From the NCBI GenBank assembly GCA_036768485.1, contig JAVLUZ010000154.1:19839134-19903133 (forward strand): a stretch of 64,000 bases of DNA. Reading direction: 5' to 3'. Shown here in pieces: positions 8,901 through 20,932 of this stretch. The stretch comes from Mermis nigrescens (lineage: Eukaryota > Nematoda > Enoplea > Mermithida > Mermithidae). Both the position numbers and the translations under genes were made by a program. The notes beneath the pieces are model-generated. The model made no database searches. It was not told the origin of the DNA and saw nothing but the letters and a program-made list of their open reading frames with translations. How positions within the stretch are numbered: the stretch's first letter is position 1; each line of letters begins with the position of its first letter.

Positions 8901-10018
8901 CCCCTTTAATCGTCCCACCCAACACTCAAATCGAGAGTTGCCTGCAACTTTGCAATTATGGCTCAGATTTTCACCAAATTTTTTCCAGCGCTTCAATTTA
9001 TCATGTTCTACCAGTTTGGCAAAAAATTTAGGCATGCCATATTCGTTTTGCTCCTTTTCTAAAAGTACCATATTCTTAACTTTAGCCACAAAACCCATAG
9101 GTATATTGATAAATATTGGCCCTTTTTAGACGTATTCTTCCTTCATCTTTTCTTTTAAGGATTTAACAAACTAAATCAAATAACCTGAGCATTTAAGATG
9201 ATGTATAGACGATTGGAATTCCAATTCCGTACGAAAGGACAAATTGTGTTTCAAAAATTTTTAAAAATGCGAAACTACGCATCCATCTGCATAATTGGTG
9301 CATAATGACGTAACAGCTACAAAAAACATTATGTGACGGCCAGAGCACATTTTTGTGGGTAAATACGTACATGTATTAAACTATGACTTCGAAAATAAAA
9401 ATTACGTGGGAAAAATCCAAAACGAGAGAATTTTACAACGCCAGGCATTCAATTTCTCAATTAAGGAAGCATCTTTATCATTTAATCATATTCACCTAAT
9501 ACTCACTTTTCATTGCCAGACATCATTCAGTAACAGAACGTTGGGTATAAGCGTGCAACTATATATGGTTAAATAGTTTGGAATGATGTAAGCAGGAGCG
9601 AGAAAGAAAAGTGACAACAGTCAACACGAACCTATTGGGTAATTACTGTTGCTTAACTTAGTAGCTCACTGAACTTGCGCATTTCTACAGGCATTGACTG
9701 TGAATGATATAACTTTTTGAGATGCCAATCCTATTTATCATAGGAAACGCGTTAGCGCATAGTACAGTGGGGTTAGATTACCAATTGTGTAGCGAGTTAA
9801 GCTAGGTAAAAAATATGGCCAATTTCATTAAAAAACTTAAGACTCGTGTTTTCTCATCTTTAAACAGTTATAATACGACGAGTTACTGTAGCTCTTTACT
9901 TGCAGTCCAGTAGGTGTTCGCTGCAAGCAGCTAAATTTCCGTGATCATGGTGCATTTTCCAATGCCATTTTCTCAAATTTTTCTTTGCTTATCAGGAATG
10001 GCCAGTATGGGTGGCTAA
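8901..10018. other. AT-rich stretch without recognisable gene
   Basis: I see no coding pattern, repeat array or RNA here. It ends at the 8-bp duplication of the next MITE. Confidence 0.4.
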
Positions 10019-10294
10019 CACACAAGGGCGTTGTAGGGGGGGGTTTGGGGGGGGGTACTGCACCCCAGAAGTTGAAATACTCCCCCCCCAGAAATCGAAA
10101 ATTCTCTCCCAGAATTCAAATTTCGAAATTTTTTTTTGCTTTTTTAGCGATTTTTGATGCCATTGGATAGCGCTTGATGAGAAACGTCGAAAAATGGTGT
10201 TTTTTCCGCCATACGACCACTTTTAAGACCATTTTTTGACCTTTGAAAATTTTTCACCCCCTTCCTCCCAGAATTTTGGTGCTGCCCACCTATG
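10019..10294 (-). mobile_element. hAT-like MITE, family 1, copy 2
   Basis: Perfect 8-bp duplication GTGGCTAA on both sides (10011-10018, 10295-10302). Ends are CACACAAGGGC and GCCCACCTATG. It is in the opposite orientation to copy 1 but has the same internal blocks, including GATGAGAAACGTCGAAAAATGG. Confidence 0.88.
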
Positions 10295-10812
10295 GTGGCT
10301 AATCTAGCCTCGTGATTTTTCATAATCGTATAATTATATGTCAGCATTCAAGGTCATCAATAATCTTCCTATTGTCTGTTTCGCATAAGTTTGACCATAA
10401 ATTTTTAGAATTTTTATTGACAATTAGCTGACAGATTTCGATAATTATATATCAGACCAATGTTATAATCGCAATTTGTCAGCTTATTGTCGGAGATAGT
10501 TTTAAACGTATGCCCAAACTTTTGTAAAACAGACTATAGTTTGGTTACTATGGTCTATTTCATTTATCCGAGAGCTTTTTCAGTAAATGTTTTCGGAGGC
10601 TACAGTAACCCCTTCTTTCTTATTTACTGTAGTGACCTAGATCTCACTTTAGTTACGTAGCAGGGAAGTGTTTTTCAATAACATTTTTTGCGACATAATT
10701 TATTCTCGTCTTCCAGCAAATTAATCGACTTACAGATAAAAATCGCGCATTCAGCTTATCCTTAGTTGACACTTTAAACACAATAGACTAAAATGTCAAG
10801 AAACGCCGCGAA
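10295..10812. repeat. Dispersed repeat fragment, also at about 60130-60240
   Basis: The stretch around 10365-10490 (TGTCTGTTTCGCATAAGTTTG ... AGCTGACAGATTTC) has a diverged copy near 60140-60230. No gene is seen. Confidence 0.4.
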
Positions 10813-10884
10813 CTCCTCATAGCTCAGTGGTAAAACGTCTGCTTGTCGTGTCGAAGCAACTGGGTTCGATTCCACCCGATAGCT
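10813..10884 (+). tRNA. tRNA-Asp(GUC)-like sequence, probably pseudogene or SINE head
   Basis: An A-box-like TAGCTCAGTGGTA (10820-10832) and a consensus B box GGTTCGATTCC (10863-10873) have normal spacing, and a T run follows. Placing positions 8, 14, 18, 19 and 54-60 by these boxes puts GUC at 34-36 in a loop TTGTCGT, which would be aspartate. The acceptor stem does not pair, and the D and T stems each keep only two pairs. A functional tRNA is therefore unlikely; a pseudogene or tRNA-derived SINE fits better. Confidence 0.45.
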
Positions 10885-11681
10885 TTTATTCAGCGCACTT
10901 ACTGTAGTATGTCCCAGTACTGAATAAATGCCTAATTTTCAGCTATTCCAGCCACTCGCCATCACTGAGCTGGTCTAGCGAATTCAGTAATTCGTCCTGT
11001 TTGCTTACTGTAGCCCTTAAAAGAATTGACTAAAAAACTCTCGAATAAATGAAACAGACTATAGTCCTGTTTTGATAATAGTTCTGACCGTGGCAACAGA
11101 CTTTCAATGACAAAAAGGTGAAGACAATTTTTTGACCATCTTAAGAATGTTTGTATCCCCAGATGCTTCTTAATGGGTTTTCTACTGTTCTGTTGTGTTA
11201 TCATTAAGATCAAATAAATAAGTAATCAATGCCCTTCCTTCTGCTCTTTCCAAAATGTCCTGAAATATTAAATAACATAAATAGAAAGAAGTCGTCAATA
11301 CGAGAAAGAAGCAAGAAATAAACAAAAAGAAATAATGAGGAGAAAAAGAGAAAAAGACAAAAATTAGTTAATTAATAAATAAATAAATAACCATGCAAAT
11401 ATTAAAAAAGAAGAAAGAGAGGCGGGATATAGATGTGCATCATGCTACTGTACTATGAAAAAGAGACTTCTGGGCATAAGCACTGTTCCGGACTTTCCGA
11501 CGCTTTGAAGCGATTTTTGGACAAATTTTGCGCTCATTTCATGCAAAATTTCCGTACTTTTTAAAATTTTTAAATTCTAAAAAATCAAAAAAGATGTTGT
11601 TAGCTTGTCAAAGACGGCAAAAACAGCTAATTTAAGCATAATAAACAAATTTTTCGATACTTTTTTCGACGCTTCTAGGTA
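10885..11681. other. AT-rich region with A/G-rich simple sequence
   Basis: No gene is recognised. An A/G-rich tract (AAGAAAGA-type) fills about 11280-11420. Confidence 0.4.
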
Positions 11682-12309
11682 CAGTCAAACTTCGGTAATG
11701 CACACACGGGATAATGCGCTTTCTCGCATAATGCGTACAGTTTTGCTAGGTCCGGACCGAAAGGCAATGTAAAACATAAGGCAATAGCATGGGATAATGC
11801 ATACTCGGTTAATGCGTAAGCTGCGTACAGCCGATTTCATCCATCGGCCTATGCCTGCATGTTAAACTACCCGGCTTAATGCATAAGCGTGTGTTTTTCA
11901 CACTCTACGCATAATGGGATCAGCTCTTCGGATAATGCATACGGCTTTTATTTCGATCGTGAGCATTCCATGTGATCAGTTAAAATAGCAAAGTAACGTA
12001 CCCTATTACATTATTTCTCATTTCCTACCTGGCTATATTTACAATCTTCTGTATATGTTTTCTGTGTTAAACGAATACTTTATAGGCACAGCGAAATGAA
12101 TGATATCGAAAAATTTTTGTGACTTTAAGCGTGAAAATATGTTAAAAGCAGACTTGTATTGCTGATTTTTTTCTTTATAAATTGATTTGATCGCATAATA
12201 GTGTATTCCTTGTTAAGAATCTGGGGTATTCGGATAATGCGTACACTCGGATAATGCATACAGAAAGGGCTTGGTCCCTCGGGTGTACGCATTAAGCAAG
12301 TTCCGACTG
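11682..12309. mobile_element. pogo/Tc1-type MITE, TA target site
   Basis: A 628-bp element lies between TA dinucleotides (11680-11681 and 12310-12311). The ends are CAGTCAAACTTCGGTAATGC and an inverted partner GCATTAAGCAAGTTCCGACTG. GATAATGC and AATGCGTA motifs recur inside near both ends. The CAGTC start and TA duplication are usual for pogo/Tigger-type Tc1-mariner elements. It has no transposase ORF, so it is non-autonomous. Confidence 0.82.
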
Positions 12310-12728
12310 TAAATTCAATGTTTTGCTCCTGACAAAACTCTAGAATCCGCTTGCCGTAGAACCCATCAATCCAAATAACAGCTGCGAACTCCGTAAAATT
12401 TTTTTGACGTTTCGGCGGTTTTCAGGTCCAGCAGACACCCCCTCTGAATTTAGGGTTATTCAAAGGTATCCATGCATTAGCAGGTTGAAACACTCCCAGC
12501 GCTCATCTATTTTTATCTCTCCCAACCTGTAGTCATAATTAATCCATTAGACTTCGGAGTATGGGATCAACCATTTAGAAATTGTCATAAATCTGAATTA
12601 ATCATATTTTTTTGCAAAGTAGGGATTCCTGCGGTAGTCATCGATTTGTTCCAACTTCGGATTCCGACTTCAGTCAAGGCAATTTTTCCAGCGGATCAAT
12701 ATTATTTTATCATTCGAGAATAGTACTG

Positions 12729-13415
12729 CATTAGCAATGAAAAAATGCTCTGATGGAACAGAAAGGACGAAAATATTTGGAATTACGCATCATTAAGGAC
12801 ATAAAAGACTGGGACTAGGAAGAATTTACCTATGTTTGCACTGAGAAAGCTGCTGAAAACTCAATAAAATTTGGGCTTCTGCTAAAAAACGCAAAAAACC
12901 GTAGTACATTCTGCGCCGCCAGCAGAAGGGAAGTCGCACCTCTGAAAGTAAAAATAAATATTATGAACAGTAAATTCCTAGAAAAGAGGCGATCTTAAAT
13001 TAGAAAAACGACATAATGTGCACAGCATAACGCTTACATGGCATACGTTGCTATGGGGCAGCAATTAACATGGTGGTGTGCTTGTGTGATTCATTGAGTG
13101 AAGCCATTGACGATTAACTAAATTAGATATTGAAAGAGAAATTTGACATCGATAAAACTAAATCGGTTTTAAAATACATCAAAGCTTCCCCGAAGTCTAT
13201 TTTTCTAAGCCCGTGATCAATGTTTCGCGGAGGCACCATTTTTTCAGAAAACGCGAAATATACTTCAATTTTTGCATTTCTTCAGCGGAAGTCAATTTTA
13301 GTAGATTCTTACATTAACGGGCGGGTAAGTTTTCCTAGTCCCCTCCTTCTGTGTCCTGATGTGTATTACTAAACATATTCATCCTTGTTCCATCAGGTAT
13401 TTTATTTACTAGTAT
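12729..13415. mobile_element. Inverted-arm MITE (CTAGCAAAGAAAA family), diverged copy
   Basis: The left arm (12729-12930) has AGCAATGAAAAAATGCTCTG, TGGAACAGAAAGG and GGGACTAGGAAGAATTTACC. The right arm (about 13225-13415) has the reverse complement, with TTTTCCTAGTCCCCTCC and TTGTTCCATCAGG. The arms are about 190 bases and match the better-preserved copies at 18638 and 32637. No coding is seen. Confidence 0.7.
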
Positions 13416-13496
13416 CCTACTTTTAATTAGCATGATTTGACTAAATCACGGAGTACACATACATACGGTAACATGCCACAATATTTTCGACCTTTC

Positions 13497-13768
13497 GCAT
13501 GGGCGTGGAGGGGGATCTGGGGGGGGGGTCTGGACCCCCCTCCCAGAAACCAAGAGACCCCCCCCCAGAAATCAAGAGAGCCCCCCCAGAAATCAATTTT
13601 TGAAAATTTTTTTCGCTTTTTTCGCAATTTTTTGAGGTGCCAGTGGATAGTGCTTGATGAGAAACGCCGAAAAATGGTGTTTTCATCGCCATATCACCAT
13701 TTTTACGGCCATTTTTTGACCTTCAAAAAATCTCGGACCCCCCAGAATTTTCTTGCTGCCCACGTATG
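13497..13768 (-). mobile_element. hAT-like MITE, family 1, copy 3
   Basis: Full internal pattern, with a right end GCCCACGTATG. The left end (CGCATGGGCG) is slightly degraded, and I see no matching 8-bp flank. Long C runs and G runs lie at the left side. Confidence 0.78.
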
Positions 13769-14280
13769 ATTAACAACAGTCCGAGAACACGATGATTTCG
13801 CCAACTGTCCCTGTTTCCTCCAAGCTTTGTGTATGGTTGCCTTTGCCTATGCTTATCATAGATTTCGCTGTTTGTATCGGGCTCCGTGTTTGGATCACTT
13901 CTATAGGTTATAATGGTTCCGCCATTTCTGTAAGGCTCTGTGTTTGGTAAGCTGATGGTTTCACCGTTTCTCCCAGACCCTATGTGTGTGGGTTAGCTGC
14001 GGCTATCACGGTTTCTCCGTTCCCAGCGATGTATAATTATTCTACATATTTGCATGCAAGTTCTTTCTCTCCATCTTTTCAGCTATTATTAGGATTTACC
14101 GGTTGGGCCAGTCTATTCGTATCCTTTGAACGTGTAATGTGATGAAGTGTTCTATATTCGAAACAATGTATCAGTGTATAATTTTGTCTCCACATCACAA
14201 ACAGCGCTTTCTCTCAGAAATCTCTCTAAATGTAACCGATCATCGAGTTACATAAGTAAGTTTTTTATGGAATTTATTTG
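13769..14280. other. Unique sequence, no gene seen
   Basis: A mildly repetitive text (GTTTCTCC, TGTGTTTGG variants around 13800-14010) is visible. No conserved frame. Confidence 0.35.
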
Positions 14281-14600
14281 GTGTAAGAGTTAAAAACGAA
14301 TTACAATGCGTAGGCACAGGTAGGTGGACATCCACAAATAGTGGATGCATTCGAAAAAAGACTAAAAACAAATAAAACCACTCAAATTTTATTACTTAGA
14401 ACTCCGATATTCTCATTTTATTGTTTTTGTGATATCGTTGTAAATGGGCCAAAGAAGTATTAATTTCTTACTGCCCTGCAACTTCTCATCAGAGTTAAAC
14501 CGTTAAAAATGATGTAACTGGAGCCAAAACGAGGCTAGACAAAGTGCTAGACAAGAAAATTTTAGGAGAAAATGCCGACAAAAGTGATTCTCACTAGAAC
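14281..14600 (+). mobile_element. Partial copy of the TTAA (piggyBac-type) MITE
   Basis: It matches 41090-41430 over AACCACTAAATT-, TTTGTGATATC(G/A)(T/C)TGTAAAT and GATGTAACTGGAGCCAAAACG-like blocks. The terminal repeats are lost. Confidence 0.6.
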
Positions 14601-14639
14601 ACTGTCTAATTCATTGTAAGCAGAAATTAAAATAATTCC

Positions 14640-14765
14640 AAAAATTCAATTTTTGAATTTTTTGTTTTTTCGCAATTTTTTATGCCAAAAACAGTGCTCT
14701 ATGAGGAACGTTGGAAGAATGGCATTTTTCCACCCATACCACAATTTTTGAGGCCATTGTGGGAT
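14640..14765 (-). mobile_element. hAT-like MITE family 1 fragment
   Basis: Only the central blocks remain (CAATTTTTTATGCC, TGAGGAACGTTGG, CATACCACAATTTTTGAGGCC). Both ends are missing. Confidence 0.5.
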
Positions 14766-15389
14766 TAAATTCTCGACGAGGGTGTCTAAACCCTTAAGAG
14801 TGCCAACGACTAAGTGTAGTTGTCTGAGACCCCCCTAGGTTTAAAAAAATGTGTAAAATCAAGCTTTATGGTAGATAACCTTGTTAGATATGATCTCCTA
14901 TCTTTTCCTTGTAGATATGATCTCTTTCGGAATCCGGTGCACCCGCTTTTTTACCCTTAGTTGAGGGTGAAGTCGAATTCATTTTTTTGTAGAAAAGTGG
15001 GGTGCAGTGCATACGAAAAACGAAAATGATCTTTACTTCCTGTTAACATTGGCAGCGCTGTTTCGGGGTCCCCGATGGATAAGCGGGAGCATTTTGGGAG
15101 AAAATTAGACAAAATAATGGACAAAAATGGATAAAAATCAAAAAATTTCATCAAAAGTGCGTCAAATCGACCAGGAATTGTGGAATAGCGTAGTTGTGAT
15201 ACTGCTCGGGCTGGAGAAGCTTAGAGTAATATGCTATTTACTGTGAATGCCAACTAAACTAGAAACAATAAACACCTACAAATATACACATGTTCATACA
15301 TTTATGAACTACTCAGCAGCATAGGTGGTAGGTATCTTAGTGTAGCGCGTTAGCTGCGTCACCTATAATATACTTGGGTACCCCAACAC

Positions 15390-17740
15390 CTGTGCACCCC
15401 CTACAGCTATAACGGGACACTTCTGGAAGGTGCGGTTTTTTAAAAGAAGATAATAAAAAAATTCGCTGCCCGTGTTTTTTTGTTTTTCTCTTGAAATTCA
15501 AAATTGACTGTGTAAAGAAGGTGTAAAGTTTTTGTGTAACGTTAAACATAGAACAAATTTTGGGACCTTTTTACTGCGGCATGTGGACAACTGAGTATTG
15601 ATGACTCGAAGGATTGAACAGGATAGGATAATAGAAGGATGAATTCTACAGATGACACTTTTTTTGTTTTTGAAGTTCGCATTAGTTATCGAACGGCAGT
15701 GTAAGAGAGTGCGAAAATCTGGGGGTGAAAAAGCACTTTTTGGTCGAGTTTTCAACCTTCCTATGTCCGATACTAACTCCGGTTATGAGGTTTTTAAAAT
15801 GCTTTCTGACAGAAATGTAGAGCGGATCAAGGGCTACATTCTGCATATAAGCAAAGTCTTCTATGCTCTATGGTAAGTTAGATCCTGGGGTTTAAAGTTT
15901 ACACTCTAGTGGATGGTGTAAAAAACGGATTTTAACTAAGATTTCTCTGCCAAATTTTTCCGCTTATGAGTCAGTGCAAATCGAAGACAGCATTAATAAA
16001 GTGCCTTACAGGGGCTAAACATCGCAGCAAACCGCATTTAAAAAACGCAATATTGAGTTATTTATGGGGGTGTAAAGTTCAAAATCAGAGGTGAAAAATG
16101 GGCGAAAAAACACGTTTTTTCGAAGTTTGATTGATAAATCATACCAAATAATTTTTGCAACAGAATTTTGGCACACAGGAATGTACTACGATTTGAAAAG
16201 CTACAAATTGTACCAAACCGAATTTCTTTAAACTCAATGGGGAGTTCGGTACGGAATTTTAAAGTTTACAGTGTTCTAAATGAAGGAATATACGTTCTTG
16301 TTGCGTTTTTTGTTCGCCAATTTCTCCGTCCGGAAGTCGGGATAAGTCCATACGTGGGCGGCAAAAAATTCTGGGGGGGGGGTCCAAGATTTTTTGAGAG
16401 GTCAAAAAATGGCCTTAAACATGGTGATATGGCGGTAAAGCACCATTTTTCGACGTTTCTCATCAAGCACTATCCATTGGCATCAAAAAATTGCGAAAAA
16501 AACGAAAAAAATTTTCAAAAATTGATTTCGGGGGGGGTCTTTTTTTGGTTTCTGGGGGGGTCCAGACCCCCCCGCCCATGTGTGGATAAGTCCAATAGAA
16601 TAAAAATAAAGTGCTTTATATCGGGTGCATGTCAAAGCAAATTGTCTATACATTAATATTTAGCGAGTGTAAAGTCAAAAATTTGGAGTTTAAAATGCGT
16701 TTCTGTCTTGTTTTTTCTGCCTGCTTCTCCGGTTACGAGTCAGGGACACGTTTATCAAGTCTAGAAATGGACCAGAAACCAAATTTGATATGCCAGTCTG
16801 GCGCATATGTTTACACTCTACGGTGTTGTAAAGTAGTTCACACCAATTGTTAGTTTGCCCATAGAACATTATGTAGACTTAATTTTTTCATAAATATTAA
16901 TCGTAATATCGGAACAATATCAAAATTACGAATCTGACTAAAATCTTCTTTACACTAGGTGTTTACATGAAGTTTACACTACATATGCATTTATCTTCGT
17001 TTTTGAGCATTCCAGAAACCTAATTTTTTCTTGGAGTCTAGAAGTTTTCAAAGGATCAAATGCGAGACGTCACGTAGGCGCGTTTGTTTACATCCAACAG
17101 TGATGTAAAGTAGTTTACACTCATTGTTTATATGTCCTCAGACCATTGTAGTAGACATAATTTTTTCATGAATGTTGATCATAATATCCGAGTAATTTTT
17201 TACACTGCATGTTAGCCTTTGTTCTAGAGCATTGCAAAAACCGAAATTTTTTCCTGATATAAAAATTTACAGGGAATGAAATATATATGTCAGTTGGGCG
17301 CGCTTGCTTACACTCAGCAGTATTGCAAAGTGGTTTAAACCTAATGTTTATTGTCTTTAAAACATTATGGAGACTCATTTTTCCATAAATGTTGAAAGAA
17401 AGATCGGAGCAATATCAAAATTACGAATCCGACTAAAATATTCTTTACGCTATGTGTTTGTGTAAAGTTTACGTTACGTGTTAACCTTAATTCGATAGAC
17501 TTGCAGAGACTTTGTAACTGAAGTCAAGAAATTTTCAAGGATTCATATGTGAGACATCAATTAAGTGAGTTTGTTTACCCTCAAAAGTAATCTAAAGTGA
17601 TTTAAAAATTATGTTCAAGTGTCTTTAGATCATTGAAGAGATGTAATTTTGTCTCAAATGGGTTGCATTAAAGTTAAATCTTTCTTAGCCGTGTTTATAA
17701 TATGTTTCACAAAATCTTGCACATGGAGAGCTATCGTTTA
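15390..17740 (+). repeat. GTGTAAA-rich long dispersed element, copy 1
   Basis: It begins near GGTGCGGTTTTTTAAAAGAAG and then carries GTGTAAAG or its complement many times across 2.3 kb, with blocks such as GTGTAAAGTTTACACT. A related copy lies at about 27900-29480, and an opposite-orientation one at about 33370-34260. It holds an inserted hAT-like MITE (16349-16584). No ORF looks real. Confidence 0.6.
16349..16584 (+). mobile_element. hAT-like MITE, family 1, copy 4
   Basis: Perfect 8-bp duplication GATAAGTC (16341-16348, 16585-16592). Ends are CATACGTGGGC and GCCCATGTGTG. It sits inside the GTGTAAA-rich element, so it came later. Confidence 0.88.
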
Positions 17741-18637
17741 ATTGATGTAAATTGCCTGCAAAAGTGGTTTTAAATGAACCAGCAATCACACTACTGTGCA
17801 CAGAAGTCGACAAAGACATGCAGCTTTATTGTAATCATGTACATTAATAAGCCGTAAACTGATTAGTATTCTCTACAACTAGTAGTTGTGTAAAGTTTGC
17901 ACTATTCATTTGTTGTTAATATGTAGTCTATACTACAAATTTATTTTACTACCAAATCAAAGCGTTAGTGTTCCTTACATTTGATATTTGCGTGAAGTTT
18001 TTGAATTTTTGCCGAAAAACTTTGCCTTCTAATTTACCAACATCCTGCCTTTTCCATTTTCTTGAAGTTTAAAATCTTTTATAATTCTCTTAATAATTTA
18101 ATGGTAGGTTTTAACTTTAAGTTTCTCTTGGTTTACAACTCTCGCTTAGCAAGCTCATTTTTCAAAACTTTTTCATAGTGATCAGATTAGTCGCGTTTAG
18201 TTTGGAATTGGTGGACGGTCGTTATTTTATTACTCGGCTTAAATTAACCAAGTGACTATCTTTTGATTATTTTCTTTATCGCAAATTCAAACACCCAATT
18301 TTCAATTTGAAAATTGAAAATTGGAAGTGTTTTCAATTTCAAAAGTCACAACACATTATGCTTGTGTATTGATTGAGTGAGGATTTGCAATGTGAATTCG
18401 TTGGTCAAATTTTTGTGCTTGATTATAAGTGAACTGCACATTAAGAAGAAATAACTTGCTGCAGTTTTAATTTGAAAATGGATGGTGTCAATAAGGTTGT
18501 CTTGTTTAAAAAGGATAATGCTGATGTTAAGAACATATATTGTTTTCCGCGTTCTTGGACTGTTGTCATTATTGTGGCATGTTACTGATTGTGTTTACTG
18601 ACTGATGTACTGAAATCACGCTAATTAAAAGTAGTGT
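17741..18637. other. AT-rich stretch with a short palindrome
   Basis: No gene is recognised. Near 18295-18345 a near-perfect hairpin of CCAATTTTCAATTTG-type sequence folds on itself. Confidence 0.4.
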
Positions 18638-19397
18638 ACTAGCAAAGAAAAATGCTCCGATGGAACAAAAAAGATGAATATACTTGGATTGTGGATTATT
18701 ATGGATGTAAAGGAGGGGACTAGGAAAAATCTACCTAGTCGGAAAATCTGCTAAAAATCACACTTTCTCTAAGCAACGCAAAAAATCGATGTATATTCTG
18801 CGGCCTCTAAAAAAGTGTCTTTTTTTAAATAATGTTCGAAGTTTCAGATAAGAGTGTATCAACGAAATCTATCAAGGTTACTTTTTTAAATTGCTGGCAC
18901 CTGATTGATAGAAAACTAAGAGGTATTGTATTTAAAGTTGTTTTATTTTGTGAGCATTATAGCAAGCAAAGCAGGAGCCGATTGATTAGTGCACACAATC
19001 GTTTCGGGCATGCTAGTGTATCTACATTAAGTCTGTTTCAAGTCAACTTACGCGTTTCCTACTGTTTTAAACCAACCATGTCTTCAATTGTCTTCGATGT
19101 TTGCTATTTCATTCAATTGGCTTGGAAGACTGTTAGTTTACTTAATATCATTTCCCATAGCTACTGCATAGACTAACGTGCTGCTGTTTCAATCATTGTT
19201 ATGGTTGAATATTTATTTTAATCTGTTGGCCGCAGAATATGCATCGATTTTTTGCGTTGCTTAGAGAAAGTGTGATTTTTAGCAGATTTTCCGACTTTAG
19301 GTAGATTTTTCCTAGTCCCCTCCTTTTACATCCATAATAATCCACAATTCCAAGTATATTCATCTTTTTTGTTCCATCGGAGCAGTTTTCTTTGCTT
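18638..19397. mobile_element. Inverted-arm MITE (CTAGCAAAGAAAA family)
   Basis: The left arm starts ACTAGCAAAGAAAAATGCTCC at about 18638 and runs to the TATATTCTGCGGCC block near 18812. The right arm (19218-19397) is its inverse, ending TTTTCTTTGCT. The roughly 400-bp middle shows no gene. Arms of about 180 bases are well conserved with the copy at 32637-33292. Confidence 0.78.
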
Positions 19398-19417
19398 ATG
19401 ATATATCTGGTATATGA

Positions 19418-19597
19418 CGCCATAGGGAAAAACACTATTTTTCAACGTTTTTAATCGAGCACTGTCCATTGGCATCAAACAAGTGCGAAAAATTTCAAAC
19501 ACTGAATTCTGGGGGGTATTTTGGTTTTTGGGGGTTGTTGGGCCTTCTAGGGTTGCATAGTCGCCAAACCCCCTCCCCAACTCACGCTCGCGTGTGC
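19418..19597 (+). mobile_element. hAT-like MITE family 1, truncated
   Basis: The right two thirds are present (CAACGTTTTTAATCGAGCAC through the G-run block to CTCGCGTGTG). The left end is lost next to the inverted-arm MITE. Confidence 0.65.
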
Positions 19598-19964
19598 TCA
19601 GCAGCAGTTACAACGTCGAACATGACGGTATTACGTCGAGAAGGTACATAGAAACATTTTAATAACATAACATGAAACGCAACTAACAAATAGTAGGAAA
19701 CGAATCATAATTTACAGTCGGATAAAAAAGCACAGAAACAAGTAAAAATAATCTGCCTTAAGCCACTGAGCGAATCAAACAAATGCCCTTGGAATGTAGT
19801 TGAGCAATACAAAAAACAAATTCGATAGAAGAAACGCGAAAGACGGTACGTTTATAGATTAATACACTGCGAACGAGATGTGACAATATGACTGCAAAGG
19901 AAATCAAAAAGTTTACAGCATAAAACGTGGCCGTGAGGAAATGGGCAGTTTGGACATTCGGCTG

Positions 19965-20577
19965 CAGGGGCGAATTTAAGGAAGGCGAGTGTGCGGCCGC
20001 CCCACCCCCCGTAATTGGCCAAAAATAGTTGGCGAGATTAACAATGTATCTGTAATTTTGCAATGAGTTTTGCAGTCAGTGATCAAAATTTCTCATTTTT
20101 CAAGCGCTTCGGGGCGGATAATACCTATTCGGGACATTTATCTATTTTTTGGCGACTTAGAAGCCATTTTGGCTCATGATCTACATTTTAAAATAATTTT
20201 TAGTGTAGAAACGGCCATTTCAGCACAGATTTATTCTATTTTCAAGCATGATTTGTTAAACTTTTCGACGTTCCGCAATGCTGTGCAGCAAATCGAGCAG
20301 CAAATCAAGCTTTTGAACGTCTTTTCGCCTCAATTTCTACATTTTCCGTCGCTTAACGCCGGATTTTCGCTAATATTAAAGAAATTTAACGATTTTTGGC
20401 ACAAATTTTTCGAAAAATAATGCGTTAAAAGTGATTTTAGATAAAAGTAGACACCATACATGAAATGCCGAAAAATGCTATTTCGCACGTGAAGGGCAAA
20501 TTTTTGGACATATTTTTGACTGTTTTAGGGAAAGGTTGGGTACTGCCCTCCTTAGGAAAATTCTAGATTCACCATTG
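19965..20577. mobile_element. hAT-like MITE, family 2 (CAGGGGCGAATTTAAG end)
   Basis: The left end CAGGGGCGAATTTAAG and the inverted right end CTAGATTCACCATTG are flanked by TTCGGCTG and TTCGGTCG (6 of 8 match). C-run/G-run blocks lie just inside. The 116-residue ORF within (20070-20420) has no family features and is probably chance. Confidence 0.6.
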
Positions 20578-20721
20578 TTCGGTCGTTGATTAAAATAAAC
20601 CACCGCCGCAAATCATCATGATTAATTACATTAAGCATAAAACTTAAAACAGTTGGTTTGATGCCGAATGGCGTAGCTGTGGGGGGGAGGGCGGGTAGGG
20701 GTAAGAGGGGGGACTAGTCAC

Positions 20722-20932
20722 CTTACCTAGGCGTGGGAGAGGTTTGAGGGGGCATGCACCCCCAAAATTAATATGAAAAAAATTTTTTTCGCAATTTTTC
20801 GATGCGAATAGTGCTCGATGGGAAACGTTAAAAATATTTTCGCCATACCTCCATTTTAGAGGCCATTTTTTTGGCCGCCAAAAATCTTGGGCCCCCCAGA
20901 ATTTTGGTGCCGTCCATCTATGCTAGTCACCC
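20722..20932 (-). mobile_element. hAT-like MITE, family 1, copy 5
   Basis: Perfect 8-bp duplication CTAGTCAC (20714-20721, 20933-20940). Ends are CTTACCTAGGC and GTCCATCTATG. Slightly shortened interior. Confidence 0.82.

Noticed and set aside
10813..10884. A functional tRNA gene
   Set aside because: The acceptor stem does not pair and the D and T stems are largely broken; kept only as a tRNA-like sequence.
20070..20420. 116-residue ORF on the plus strand
   Set aside because: It lies wholly inside a family 2 MITE, is driven by AT-rich composition and shows no domain pattern.
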